This document shows, piece by piece, positions 19,337 to 29,172 of a stretch of DNA of 64,000 nucleotides. Position 1 is the first letter of the stretch. Each line of letters begins with the position of its first letter. Below the pieces are notes generated by a model, which saw nothing but the letters and a program-made list of their open reading frames with translations, searched no databases and was not told the DNA's origin. A program made the translations under genes and the position numbers. Location: contig CAWFFB010000035.1 in assembly GCA_963814975.1 (NCBI GenBank), positions 1 through 64,000 on the forward strand, in the 5' to 3' direction. This DNA comes from CAVUXJ01 sp963814975 (GTDB taxonomy: Bacteria > Acidobacteriota > Vicinamibacteria > Vicinamibacterales > CAVVIG01).

Positions 19337-19817
19337 CAGCGCGTTCTCCCATGTCGGACGACGATTCGTCGAAGCGGCTCGGGCGTCACGCGGCCGTACA
19401 GCTCGCCGTCGATCATCATCGCCGGCGAGCACGCGCAGTTGCCCAGGCAGTACACCGGCTCGAAGCGAAAACGCGCCGTCCGCCGTCGTCCCGTGAAAAT
19501 CGACGCCGAGCGCCTGCTTCGCGTGCGCTTCGAGCGCCCGCTGGTTCATCGACTGGCAGGCCTCGGCGCGGCACAGATGAATCGTGTGACGCCCCGGCGG
19601 CGTCGTCGCGGAAGTAGTGATAGAAGCTGATGACGCCGTGGACTTCGGCGCGCGACAGGTTCAGCCCGTCGGCGATGAGCGGCACGGCCGCCGGCGGCAC
19701 GTAGCCGAGCGCATCCTGAATGGCATGCAGGATCGGCAGCAGCGCGCCAGGCTTGTCCTTCAGGCTGCCGACGACGCCGATAACGATGTCATCAACTTCG
19801 GAATCAAGTGGGGCCAT
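19336..19817 (-). CDS. fdsG: formate dehydrogenase gamma subunit (NuoE-like 2Fe-2S), frameshifted
   Basis: A NuoE-like subunit of about 160 residues carrying one 2Fe-2S cluster. The first frame gives LLPILHAIQDALGYVPPAAV and RAEVHGVISFYHYFRDD; other frames supply IHLCRAEACQSMNQRALEAH, GVDFHGTTADGAFSL and PVYCLGNCACSPAMMIDGEL. All four cluster cysteines are therefore encoded. There are two or three frame breaks. The stop overlaps the fdsB start, as in a tightly coupled operon, and fdhD lies 30 bases upstream. Confidence 0.8.
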
Positions 19818-19847
19818 GACTTTACGTATACCCGGTGATCGGAATGA

Positions 19848-20681
19848 CTATCCGCCTTGCGAAACGACGCGCTCCGGGTGCGAGTAGATGTTGAAGTTCG
19901 TCCCGCGCAGAAAGCCGATCAGCGTCATGCCGCAGTCCTCGGCCAGCTCGATCGCGAGGCTCGACGGCGCCGACACGGCTGCCACGATCGGGATGCCCGC
20001 GAAAAACGCCTTCTGCACGATTTCGTACGACGTGCGCCCGCTGACAAACAGCAGGTGGTCCGACAGGGGTAGCCGCTCCTGCATCAGCATCCGACCGACG
20101 ACCTTGTCCACGGCGTTATGACGACCGACGTCTTCGGCGATCGTCACGAGTTGTCCCTCGCGCGTGAACAAGCCGGCCGCATGAAGCCCACCGGTCGAGT
20201 CGAACACGGCCTGCCCCAGGCGCAGGCGATCGGGAATGTCGAGGAGCGTCGACCAGGCGATCGTCCACGCGGCGGAGAGCGGCGGCGCGTCGGTCCGAAG
20301 CGATTCGATCGTCAGGCGCCCGCACAAGCCGCAGGACGAATTCGTCGTCACGTTCCGGCGTTCGGCCAGCAGGCGATCGAGCGCGTCACCCGACTGGTTG
20401 GTGAGGCTGGCGTTGACGATGTTCTCGGGGTGATCCGCTTTCGGATCGGTGCAGTGCTCGATGAGGCCGAGATCGTCGGCGCTCTTCAGCACGCCTTCGG
20501 CCAGGAGAAAGCCCGCAGCCAGGTCGCGGTCGGCACCCGGCGTGCGCATGATGACCGCGAACGGCCGGTTGTGCAGGCGTACTTCGAGGGGCTCCTCGGT
20601 CGCCGCCCGATCAACGTCAATCGAGCGCGCGCCGCTCCTGATGCGGATGACCTCAACATCGCGGAATACCTCGGCCAACAC
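19848..20681 (-). CDS. fdhD: formate dehydrogenase accessory sulfurtransferase FdhD
   Basis: 277 residues. FdhD carries sulfur from the IscS-type desulfurase to the Mo centre, without which formate dehydrogenase is inactive. The motif SSCGLCGRL (Cys117 and Cys120) is the sulfur-transfer loop; FAVIMRTPGADRDLAAGFLL, GGLHAAGLFTREGQ, EDVGRHNAVDKVVG and FVSGRTSYEIVQKAFFAGIP are family hallmarks. Unlike its downstream neighbours this gene has no frame break. It is the first gene of the leftward fds row and faces a divergent transporter gene, so the 262 bases between them probably hold both promoters. Confidence 0.92.
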   Translation of the reverse strand: MLAEVFRDVEVIRIRSGARSIDVDRAATEEPLEVRLHNRPFAVIMRTPGADRDLAAGFLLAEGVLKSADDLGLIEHCTDPKADHPENIVNASLTNQSGDALDRLLAERRNVTTNSSCGLCGRLTIESLRTDAPPLSAAWTIAWSTLLDIPDRLRLGQAVFDSTGGLHAAGLFTREGQLVTIAEDVGRHNAVDKVVGRMLMQERLPLSDHLLFVSGRTSYEIVQKAFFAGIPIVAAVSAPSSLAIELAEDCGMTLIGFLRGTNFNIYSHPERVVSQGG

Positions 20682-20943
20682 GGCATTCTAGCTGCGACGC
20701 GCTCGGCGCACCATACCGGAGTCGTGCCCGGGACGGTGATTCGTCCGTGTGAGGCCGTATCCACTTCACGAGGGCACTTGTGACAGCGTGACGGTACGAA
20801 GTCCATGCAACGGCTCGTCTCGGCAGGTGAAGTACCGCCCTGGGCAGGCGCGCCGGGGTCAAGGGAATCGCGGGCAAAATTCTGGTGATAGTCTAGTGCC
20901 GCGCATCACGCAATGCGGCGCGTCGTTCAGGAGGCTCTCCACC
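20682..20943. promoter_or_regulatory. divergent intergenic region between fdhD and the OFA transporter
   Basis: The leftward formate dehydrogenase row and the rightward carrier gene start on opposite sides of this 262-base stretch, so their promoters must lie in or near it, which would allow joint control by one regulator. I cannot point to a specific operator or sigma site. AGGAGG at about 20927 is the ribosome site of the carrier gene. Confidence 0.4.
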
Positions 20944-22233
20944 ATGTCGCCCAATCGCTGGCGCATTCCGATCGGAGCCGTTGCGGTTCACATCTGCATC
21001 GGCTCAGTCTACGCCTGGAGCACGTTCAACCGGCCGATCCAGGCGCTGTTTCCCGACGAGCCCTGGTGGTTCAGTCCGCCTTATACGACATTCACCACCG
21101 CGCTCGTCCTGCTCGGCCTGAGCGCGGCGTTCGGCGGACCCTGGGTCGAGCGTCGCGGTCCGCGCGTGGCGGCCACCGCCGCCGCGTTGTTCTTCGGCGT
21201 GGGCCTCGTCATTGGCGGCGTCGGTCTGGCGATCCGGCAGCCGGTTGTCGTGTTCCTGGGCATGGGCGTCATCGGCGGCATCGGCTGCGGGCTCGGATAC
21301 ATCTCGCCCGTCAGCACGCTCGTGAAGTGGTTTCCAGACCGCCGCGGCATGGCCACCGGGATGGCCATCATGGGTTTCGGCGGCGGCGCCTTTCTCGCCG
21401 GCTATCTCAACGTCTTCTTCATGGACCGCATCGGCGTGGCGAACACGGTCATGACGCTCGGTGCCACCTACCTCGCGATCATGCTGATCGGCTCCCGCCT
21501 GCTCGAGCGTCCGCCCGCTGGCTGGAAGCCGGCGGGATGGACCCCGGCGGCGGCGACGCGCGCGATGATCGCGGACCGCAGCGTCACGCGGAACGAGGCG
21601 GTCCAGACGCTGCAGTTCTTCCTCTTGTGGGGCATCCTCTTCATCAATGTCACCGCCGGGATTGGCATTCTGGCCCAGGCGTCACCGATGATGCAGGACA
21701 TGTTTCACCGCACCGCACTCCAGGCGGCCACCGTCGTGTCGCTGATCAGCATCTTCAACGCGTCCGGGCGATTCCTGTGGGCCTCCGGCTCCGACTACAT
21801 TGGACGCCGCAACACCTACGCGATTTTCTTCCTCGCGCAGTTCGGTCTTTTCCTGCTGATTCCGCACCTGGCGGCCAGCGGCAACTGGATGCTGTTTCAG
21901 GTGAGTCTCTTTACCGTCTTCACGATGTACGGCGGCGGGTTTGCCACCATCCCGGCGTTTCTCGCGGACATCTTCGGCCCCGAGAACGTCGGCGCGATTC
22001 ACGGTGCGCTGCTGACGGCGTGGAGCGCCGCGGCGGTAGCGGGTCCGCTGATCATCACGGAACTCTCCAACCGCGCCAAGGGCGCGCTCGCTCCGGGGGC
22101 CGACCGGCTCCACATCTACGACACGCCGCTCCAGGTGCTCGCCGGGATGCTCGCGGTCGGCTTCGTCCTGACGCTGCTCGTTCGCCCACTGCGTCACAAA
22201 CAACGACCCGCTGAAGATACCGCGGCCGCCTAG
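20944..22233 (+). CDS. OFA-family MFS transporter (oxalate/formate antiporter-like)
   Basis: A 429-residue 12-TM carrier of the major facilitator superfamily. HICIGSVYAWSTFNRPIQAL at the start, the GLGYISPVSTLVKWFPDRRG block and MATGMAIMGFGGGAF are characteristic of the OFA (oxalate:formate antiporter) group; NASGRFLWASGSDYIGRRNT is the second-half MFS loop. The ATG at 20944 follows an AGGAGG site. Being divergent from fdhD-fdsGBAD, it is a good candidate for moving formate or a linked organic acid into the cell, but the substrate is inferred from family and neighbours only. Confidence 0.85.
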   Translation: MSPNRWRIPIGAVAVHICIGSVYAWSTFNRPIQALFPDEPWWFSPPYTTFTTALVLLGLSAAFGGPWVERRGPRVAATAAALFFGVGLVIGGVGLAIRQPVVVFLGMGVIGGIGCGLGYISPVSTLVKWFPDRRGMATGMAIMGFGGGAFLAGYLNVFFMDRIGVANTVMTLGATYLAIMLIGSRLLERPPAGWKPAGWTPAAATRAMIADRSVTRNEAVQTLQFFLLWGILFINVTAGIGILAQASPMMQDMFHRTALQAATVVSLISIFNASGRFLWASGSDYIGRRNTYAIFFLAQFGLFLLIPHLAASGNWMLFQVSLFTVFTMYGGGFATIPAFLADIFGPENVGAIHGALLTAWSAAAVAGPLIITELSNRAKGALAPGADRLHIYDTPLQVLAGMLAVGFVLTLLVRPLRHKQRPAEDTAAA

Positions 22234-22516
22234 GCTGCCCCACGCCGCGGTCGCTTCCGGCAGGGAGCAGGAGTCGCGCTCACCGTGTCTGGCTGACCCA
22301 GCGTCCCCCGGTCCGACAAATGCTCACCGGCTGGCCGTTGGCAGCTCGCCGGTCCGGTCGAGCACTGGCCGAGTGCGGCGCCGGCGGCCGCACCCGACGA
22401 GGACGCACCCAAGCGGCCGATCAATTTTTCTCGATCGGCCGCCAGGTGCTCGGTTCTGCGCGCTGCGCCGCTGACTGACTTCTTCGACGTTCAGGGAGAT
22501 GCTCGAAAGCGAGGAG

Positions 22517-23230
22517 TTACCACCGGACCCCAAACGTGATCGGGAAGTACTGAGCGTTGGTGGAGAGATTCGACGGAACCGTGGTGTTGACGGGCGTCAC
22601 CTGGGGCGTCACTTCCGGACCCCACACGTAGTGAAACCGCGTCTCGACGTAGAACTGCGCACCCTCGCCGCCGAACGTGACACCGCCGCCGAAATTGATG
22701 CCGAAATCGGTCGACGACCGGTCGCCGAGGATACGATCGACTGACACCAACGCCGGATAACACCAGTACCAGTACGGATCGCATACCGTTGTATAGCCGG
22801 TGGCGGGCGACGTCAGTTGCACCGTTCGATGATAGAACCCAGGGCCGCCGAGGAAGTATGCGCCGACTCGTGAGCCCGACGCGCGCGGCAGCGTATAGAC
22901 CGCGTTGAACGTGCCGGTGTGCATGTGATGATTGCTCTCGATCAGCTGCTGTGTGCCTATTCCGCCCTCTGGCCCAGGGAAAAACGTAAAGGTCTTCTCC
23001 GGTCCGGGCATCCAGTTGTACATGTATTCGAACTGAACACCGAAGGTGGGCGAAAGATTGAACGTGGCACCGAGGCCGCCGTTCCAGCCGGTGTTGAAGG
23101 CATCGTTGAAGCCTCCGACCGGGAACAGCACGCCCGCACCGATGTTGATGCTAACGGGGGGCTTGTCCTGAGCGCTCGCCGGAACCACTCCCATCGTAAG
23201 TGCCAAGACTGCGAGACCGAGCTTCCGCAT
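22517..23230 (-). CDS. small outer-membrane beta-barrel protein, paralogue of 646-1353
   Basis: 237 residues with a signal peptide (MRKLGLAVLALTMGVVPASAQ) and the same landmarks as the porin at 0.6 kb: SINIGAGVL, EYMYNWMPGPEKT, YHRTVQLTSPA, VCDPYWYWCYPA, FHYVWGPEV and a short terminal strand (ITFGVRW). The final Trp in place of Phe is still an aromatic Bam signal. The ATG at 23230 has GGGAGGAG upstream. Bases 22234-22516, downstream of both this gene and the transporter, contain no recognisable gene. Confidence 0.8.
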   Translation of the reverse strand: MRKLGLAVLALTMGVVPASAQDKPPVSINIGAGVLFPVGGFNDAFNTGWNGGLGATFNLSPTFGVQFEYMYNWMPGPEKTFTFFPGPEGGIGTQQLIESNHHMHTGTFNAVYTLPRASGSRVGAYFLGGPGFYHRTVQLTSPATGYTTVCDPYWYWCYPALVSVDRILGDRSSTDFGINFGGGVTFGGEGAQFYVETRFHYVWGPEVTPQVTPVNTTVPSNLSTNAQYFPITFGVRW

Positions 23231-23474
23231 TGAGTACGCTCCTCCCATGAAAGATGACGTTCGTTCGACCCTGCCTGCGTGGTTGGGACAGCCGACAAGC
23301 GTCTTGGGTGCATTCGCGATGCCAAGGAACCATATTGAGATTTGTCCCGTATCTTGCTCGTGTCACGACGGATGATGCGATCGAGCCATTGGGCAGTCGT
23401 CGTTCGTATCCGATATTTCGGAGCCTCTTGTCCAGGGCCGACGCACCGCAGCGTCGTTCGGCAGCAGCGTCACC

Positions 23475-23860
23475 GTGCTGACGCCGTTTGCCATGCCGGA
23501 AAAAAGTGTCTTGCCGCAGCTGGCACCGGTGCTCTTCGCGATCGGCAAGGCCGACCTCGATGCGGCCACCATCCAGGCGATCGCGGCGGCGCGCGACTTC
23601 CTGCGCGCGCATCCCGACACCGGGATTCTGCTGCTTGCGCACACCGATACGCTCGGGAATGAGCCCTTCAATCGCGACCTGCCGCCCGCCGTGGCGCCAG
23701 GGTGCCGCGGACATTGACGCAAGCCGGCGGCCTGCAGCCATCGCGCGTCTTCGTCGCGGCGTTGCCCAAGACCGACCTCCCGCGCCTCACGTCGGCGCAA
23801 ACCGCCGAAGCCGTCAATCGGAGTGTCGAGCTCATGGTCGTCTCGTTGCCGGCGCGATAG
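23475..23860 (+). pseudogene. OmpA-family C-terminal domain, frameshifted remnant
   Basis: The first frame reads LPQLAPVLFAIGKADLDAAT, RAHPDTGILLLAHTDTLGNE, the peptidoglycan-binding OmpA/MotB core (F-x-x-x-x-x-L and G-H-T-D). After a frame change near 23700 it continues TLTQAGGLQPSRVFVAALPK and VNRSVELMVVSLPAR, then TAG. The usual NRxLSxxRAxxV helix is damaged at the break and the N-terminal part is missing, so the gene looks broken. Confidence 0.6.
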
Positions 23861-24112
23861 GACGGGATCGGCACATGCATCAGGCGCTGAGAATCAATCT
23901 GCGCAGCGCTTGCGAAATGCGGCACTCCTTCGTATTGGACATGCGCGAGCAACGGTATGTATAGCTCCGGTGCCTCGATGTTCCGTACCTTCGAAGTGGC
24001 GCCATCGAAGTAGTTCACGGGCGCCGAGATGAGTCGGCTCGTGCGTACTTGTAAAGCCGAATCTCGCCGTCATCACGGCCTGCAGTGGTGATGGTCGCCC
24101 CCTCCGGCGTCC

Positions 24113-24313
24113 TTGACGCCTTCTGAATTGGAGTTCATATCATGGGGCAACCGGCCGCGATATCCAGCGATTGCTCACAGCGCGCGTCTCACGGGCGTGG
24201 TCGTATTCGAACTATTGATCGGCGCCGACGGTCTAGTCGTCGACTCGCGGCCGCTGACGGAGCTCCGTATGGCATACTCCCAGCATATTGAAATCGCCGT
24301 TCGCGCCGATTGA
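24113..24313 (+). pseudogene. TonB C-terminal-like fragment
   Basis: Sixty-six codons including PRYPAIAHSARLTGVVVFEL and LIGADGLVVDSRPL, the first half of the TonB C-terminal (energy-transducing) domain as seen in stand-alone TonB-family proteins. The second half (usually ending in a W/F-x-P-x strand) is not there, and no TM helix or Pro-rich stalk precedes it. Confidence 0.45.
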
Positions 24314-24341
24314 CGAGGAACACGCTGATCGCGGGCCGGCG

Positions 24342-25074
24342 GTGGAGCCGACAGCGCGCTGGATTCGCGTTCGGTTCGCGGGCCAGGTCATCGCCGACAG
24401 CCGGCGGGCCTTGCTACTGAGGCAGTACAGGCCGTGAGCAGCTGCCCGCCTACTACTTTCCACAGAGCGACGTGCGAACGGAGACATTGGTCCCAAGCGC
24501 CCATGCTGACCCAGACGACGAGGTCAGCTGGAGGTCGGTGCGGATTGGCGACCAGGTCGCAACGAACGCGGCGTGGATCGTTCTTCGGCCGCCTTCGATC
24601 CTGACGGCGCTGTCGGAGCATGTCTCATTCGCCTGGGGCAAGATGGATGGCTGGTCCGAGGAGGAGGAGGAGGTCTTCGTTCACGCGCGCGATCCCCATA
24701 TGCGTGTCGACGTCCTGCCGAGCTCGCGGCACGTTCGCGTGGTGATTGATGACGTGGTCGTGGCCGAGACTCGACGGCCGCACCTGCTTTTCGAAACGAC
24801 GCTGCCAACGCGCTACTACATTCCGCGTGAGGATGTGCGCATGGAGCTTCTCGAGCCGACCGGTTTGACGACCCGTTGTCCATACAAGGGCATCGCTTCG
24901 TACTGGAACGTCAGAGTTGGACAGCGGATTGCTCAGAACATCCTCTGGAGCTATCAGAATCCGATCGCCGAGTGCCCCAAGATCCGGGGCCTCTTGAGTG
25001 TGTTCAATGAGCGCGTGGACCTCTATGTCGACGGAGAGCTGCAGATCCGGCCGATAACGCCTTGGTCCCAGTGA
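24342..25074 (+). CDS. DUF427 protein with two copies of the domain, one frame break
   Basis: The main frame (from 24472) covers half a first domain (IGDQVATNAAWIVLRPP) and a complete second one: VRVVIDDVVVAETRRPHLLF, TRYYIPREDVRMELLEPTGL, TRCPYKGIASYWNVRVG and FNERVDLYVDGE. Upstream, in a different frame starting at a GTG at 24342, ARWIRVRFAGQVIADSRRAL, LLRQYRP supplies the missing front of the first domain; PAYYFPQSDVRTETL follows after one missing or extra base near 24435. So this is a tandem DUF427 protein of about 243 residues. The family is small beta-barrel-like, with no proven enzyme activity. Confidence 0.75.
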
Positions 25075-25500
25075 TCACATCACTTTTGCGCGCATGCGCG
25101 CGCGCATCTGGCGTTGTTCACACAGGGGGGGTGACCCTACTGAAAAGGCGTAAGGAGCTGGGGTCGCCGGGGAGCCGGCTGAACGTCCTGTTGCTGGTCC
25201 TCAATCGTTCCCGCCAACGGTCACCCTCTCTCCGCCTCTCTGATCGGATGGTCGCTTGTCTGTGTGCGCTCCTCATGCGCGCCGGGCGTCTGATTCGCTC
25301 CACAATCGTTCTCGACATACCTCAGCGCAGACCACGATCCGCTGTATCGATTCCACCAGTGGCAGGCGAATCTACGGATCCTCGAGTTGTGATCTCAACG
25401 GCTGGTCGTTGCCTCTCTCTACTCCAACGCGAACAGTCTGAGGCATTAGGGTATCTGCGCGAGGAGAATCGAATCCTCAAGGGCGGCTAGTACTGCTGCG
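25075..25500 (+). pseudogene. mosaic of integrase-core transposase remnants (IS481/IS3-like)
   Basis: Three short pieces in this order resemble parts of the same soil transposase family: LRLSDRMVACLCALLMRAGR (N-terminal region), DHDPLYRFHQWQANLRILE near 25335-25390 (a late catalytic region), and SLLQREQSEALGYLREENRI near 25425-25487 (an N-terminal region again). They are in different frames and out of natural order, so at least two elements have been cut and joined here. Confidence 0.45.
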
Positions 25501-25648
25501 TTTCCTTCACCTCTGCGATGCCAAGTCAAGTCTGCCCTCCTGGGGCGGAGCACGTCCCGACAAACCGCCGACCTGATAGACCGGCGGCGGTTGGGGCGAA
25601 GGCGGCCATCGGCAGCACACGAGCCGGAGCAGTCGGCCCAGATGGCAC

Positions 25649-25888
25649 TCATGTGAGTCCCTTTCGTTGCAGCCACGCCGTGACTAGGCGGACCATTTCG
25701 TCATTCACGAGCGCGTCGAGCGCGGCCTGGTCCTCCTTCTGGCGCTGGGCGTGGATCTGACAGGTCATACACCGCGGCACCGTCGCCCTGACCTGGTGCA
25801 GGACCGTGTCCCCGAGGCCCCGACGCTGCCGCCAGCGGCCGACCAGGTGCGTCGAATGGGGCGTCGTGCTCATCGCCTTCATTAGCAA
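25649..25888 (-). CDS. short hypothetical protein
   Basis: Seventy-nine codons with a plausible composition: a His/Arg-rich first half, a CxxC-like MTCQIH segment and a helical end (KEDQAALDALVNDEMVRLVT). No family recognised, and the ribosome site is weak. It lies among transposase remnants, so it may be a chance frame. Bases 25889-26370 contain nothing I can identify. Confidence 0.25.
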   Translation of the reverse strand: MLMKAMSTTPHSTHLVGRWRQRRGLGDTVLHQVRATVPRCMTCQIHAQRQKEDQAALDALVNDEMVRLVTAWLQRKGLT

Positions 25889-26372
25889 AGTCCTTTGTTC
25901 GCGCCGGTACCTTTGTAGATGCCTCGGTAGCGTCTTTGATCAGCTACAAATTGAGTTCGCTCTCGACCCAATGTAGCAGCCTGTCGTGCGCGTTCCTGCT
26001 CACTACACCTGTAGATTCTTGGTCGGAGTTCCCGGTGATCGGGGCCGATACTGACACTGGAGCAAGTCGGTGGGCCGCTACCGGCACCGGACACCACTGA
26101 CTGGCGACGTTAGCCGATCCCCATCGCAATGACGAACAAGTCACTTCTGGTTCGGTCTATCACTGTCCATCCCCTCCTATCGTCGCCTATTAGAGCGTGG
26201 GAACACTGTGCCTTTCCGCACAGCGATACACGGAGTGTGCAATGACGGGCAACATCAACAGGACCCGCGCGATCTGAAGCGCCGTGCAAAAAGCGTTGAA
26301 ACAGCCGGTCAGTTGACGACAGCCTGAGTCTCGACACTGTAGGATGCACCGCGCATCCCGACGAGGAGTAGG

Positions 26373-26600
26373 TCACGCAGCAAGCCTGCCAGGTTTCATG
26401 GACACTGTGCCGACCAGGCGGAACCGGTTCGCCTCCTGATTCGCGATCGAGACCGCAAGTTCACCCGCCGCTTCGACTAGGTGTTACAGCGTTCAGAGAT
26501 TCGCATCATTCGTACTCCGGCCCAGGCCCCACAGCCGAACGGGATCGCGGAACGATTCGTTCGAACTGTCCGTTTCGAATGCCTTGCCAGCACATTTCAT
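26373..26600 (+). pseudogene. integrase-core (rve) transposase fragment with in-frame stop
   Basis: The frame reads AEPVRLLIRDRDRKFTRRFD, TAG stop, then VLQRSEIRIIRTPAQAPQPN and GIAERFVRTVRFECL. This is the second half of the rve domain of IS481/IS3-type transposases: the second Asp in RDRD and the Glu in GIAERF. Front and tail are missing. Confidence 0.7.
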
Positions 26601-27175
26601 GATTCGCTAAATGGCTAACTTGGTCCGCTGCGGGCAATCACGATCATCAGTATTTCTACGGCCGATACGACGCGCTCGCGAAGGATCGCTTCACGGATCG
26701 TGGCCGTCAGGCGCAGCGACATTCGTAGCGGTATTGAGGACCACCGACTTCTGCGATAGCCACGATGCGACCTGGGCCGAGGAGGAGCAGGAAGGTGATT
26801 GTGAAGATGGGGCGTGTGGCCCTAACGAGGTCGGCTGCAGTCATGCCGGGGCCGAGAGGTGGGCTCTCGTACAAAAAGGTCTCGCGGGCTTCCCTGCGTG
26901 CGGTAGACCTCTATCGTCGGAAAGCACATGTGCTCCGTCATGTTGCGCGGCCGGACGCACCGCACACGCGCGGACTTCTCGAGCTCGCGCGTGGGGATGA
27001 TGCTCTTCTACGGGTTCTTCGTCACCCTCTCGTTCAGTAGCCTATGGAGCAGCTGATTGAGTGCTCGATCGATGTCCCGTCATCGGTTGCGGTCAGCGTG
27101 CGACTGACTTGGCGCATGAAGAATTAGTGTGGATGTGGGCGCCAAGCCGGCACGTCGCTGCGCCGGGGCCACCGG
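26601..27175. other. no recognisable gene
   Basis: Both strands have only short, compositionally noncoding frames here. It continues the transposase graveyard to the left and ends at the stop of the NHL-repeat gene. Confidence 0.5.
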
Positions 27176-28249
27176 TCAATTCTTCACATGCTTGGCAATG
27201 CCCTTGATGGTCGCCTCCGCCGTGTAGATGTTACCGGCCGCGTCGAGGGCGAGCCCTTCGCCCATCGCTCCGTCTGGCGTCGGCCCCGGGTTCGGCGGCA
27301 CGAAAATCGTCACCTTGCCGTCCTTCAGATTCCCAACGCGGATCCCTCTGCGCCATCCGGGATGTCTCTTTGCGTCGGATTCAGAATCAGCCGTGTAGAT
27401 GTTGTCGTTCTTGTCGATCGCCATCCCGCTCACACGGCCGAACTCCTTGTATTCGCCGAGGTATTTCCCTTCTTTGGTCAGGATCTGAATGCGATGGTTG
27501 TGGCGATCGGCGACGATGAGCCGTCCCTTGGAATCGAAAACCAGCGCGTGGGGCGTCCGGAATTCGCCCGGGCCCGTTCCCGTTTTCCCGATCGTCCTGA
27601 GGAACTTTCCACTCTTGTCGAACACGGAAATGCGCCCGACGAGATTCGGATCCTCGACGTTGGTATGGCTTTCAGCCACGTAAACGTCGCCGTTCGTGTC
27701 GGTGACGACGTTGGTCGGGTCGGTCAGGGCTTCTGGCGGATTCCCCGACATGCCGGGCGTCCCAAGCGTCATGAGCAGCTTGCCCTCGGGGCTGAACTTG
27801 AGCACAGCGCTGCCCTTGTTCTTTTCTGCAGGAAAGGCCTTGAGCTCGTCCGGTGTCGGCCGTCGCGCGTCGGAAACCCATACGTTTCCGTCGCGGTCAA
27901 CGTGCAGGCCGTGTGGCCACACTAACAAGCCCGCCCCTATGCTCTTGAGCAGCTTTCCGTTCTCGTCGAACTTCTGGATCGGATCCACCTTCGAACCGAC
28001 GCAGCTTGTGAGTGTCCCGCAGCGGTCGGCCGTCCACACCGACTTCCCGTCGCGGTCGATGGCCACGCCGTTTGCCGATCCCCACGGCCGACCCTCGGGC
28101 TCGATCCCCCAATTCAGAATCTTGCGATACGGATTCGCGCCGCTGTTCACGGGCTCAATGTCCTGAGTGTAGACTGCTACTCCTCCCTGCAGGGCAAACC
28201 AGACAACGATCGGCGCGGTCAAGAATCTCGCGAAACCTGAGACAGACAT
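27176..28249 (-). CDS. secreted NHL-repeat six-bladed beta-propeller protein
   Basis: 357 residues with an N-terminal signal peptide (ARFLTAPIVVWFALQGGVAV) and at least five NHL-type repeats: SANGVAIDRDGKSVWTADRC, WPHGLHVDRDGNVWVSDARR, DPTNVVTDTNGDVYVAESHT, TPHALVFDSKGRLIVADRHN and RVSGMAIDKNDNIYTADSES. The arrangement resembles exported acidobacterial propellers related to peptidyl-glycine alpha-amidating lyase, but catalytic residues of that enzyme cannot be checked by eye, so binding rather than catalysis is equally possible. Start at MSVSGFARFL. Confidence 0.8.
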   Translation of the reverse strand: MSVSGFARFLTAPIVVWFALQGGVAVYTQDIEPVNSGANPYRKILNWGIEPEGRPWGSANGVAIDRDGKSVWTADRCGTLTSCVGSKVDPIQKFDENGKLLKSIGAGLLVWPHGLHVDRDGNVWVSDARRPTPDELKAFPAEKNKGSAVLKFSPEGKLLMTLGTPGMSGNPPEALTDPTNVVTDTNGDVYVAESHTNVEDPNLVGRISVFDKSGKFLRTIGKTGTGPGEFRTPHALVFDSKGRLIVADRHNHRIQILTKEGKYLGEYKEFGRVSGMAIDKNDNIYTADSESDAKRHPGWRRGIRVGNLKDGKVTIFVPPNPGPTPDGAMGEGLALDAAGNIYTAEATIKGIAKHVKN

Positions 28250-28267
28250 CGGTGCTCCTTTCCTCAA

Positions 28268-29163
28268 CGCGTTTTCTCGGACGTTCCTTGCAAACCGACT
28301 TCTAGCGCATGGGACTCGTTGAACCAGGTCAATGCGGGTGCCACACGGATTAGTAATGGATGGACGATAAGAAGCACTAGAGCCCTTTCGCGGTTAGCAT
28401 AACGCACGTTCTCGGTCCCTGGTCGGGACGCCTCCCCGCCCTTCCCCTTTAACAGCGCCCTCGATCATCCTTCGTCTCCGCGGCCCGAGCACCGACCTGC
28501 GTCGGAGATACCACGTGGCGGACACGGAGTCCAGGGCTTCGCGCCTTTTGGCGGCGCCTGCAGCGCCCCTGGACCCCGCGCCTGCCACGTGGTCAGAGGA
28601 GCGGCGTGGCACGACGCTCCCCCTCCACGGGGAGCATGCCGCACCGACTTACGGAGCCGGCGATTGCGTCCGGCCACCGGTGCGGCTTGTAGGCGAACTT
28701 GACAAATCGAAGCTGGATAGCGCCGTCGGGTCCCGCCCTCCAGACCGTCGGACGCGGCCTCGAATACCGTCGCCTCCAACACGGTCGCCATCGCTTGGGC
28801 CGGATGTCCCGGGCAACGATGGGCGGCACCGACATCCGCTTCTGTCCAACCGCGGCTCGACCCGGCTCTGGCACAACCTTGCCCCCCGGTGAGGGAGAAC
28901 AAATCAGTGGCGCGCGAACGAACAGCCGTTCGCTGATGAGGGGATTCGAATCCCGTTCGGGGCGTTATGAGAAGAAGCGGGCTGTAGGCGACACGGATCG
29001 CAGCATCTGAAACGAACGTGTCGCTTCATTTGCTGCCTCGACGATGGGGGTTGGGCAACTACGGCCGCAAGCACCTTCTTGGCGAGGCAAAGAACTCGTC
29101 CCTCGGAGGTCGACGCGAGGAACAGCTGGAGACACACGTTAACAGCAAGACAATAAGAAAGAG
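28268..29163. other. 900-base gap without a supported gene
   Basis: Several overlapping frames exist on both strands but none resembles a protein. A pair of CCACGTGG palindromes (near 28512 and 28586) flanks a GC-rich stretch, and near 28940 GGGGATTCGAATCCC looks like an isolated tRNA T-arm without the rest of a tRNA. Confidence 0.4.
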
Positions 29164-29172
29164 ATGTGGGGC

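Noticed and set aside
28930..28965. tRNA-like T arm (GGGGATTCGAATCCC)
   Set aside because: No acceptor stem, D arm or anticodon arm can be built around it, so it is not called as a tRNA.
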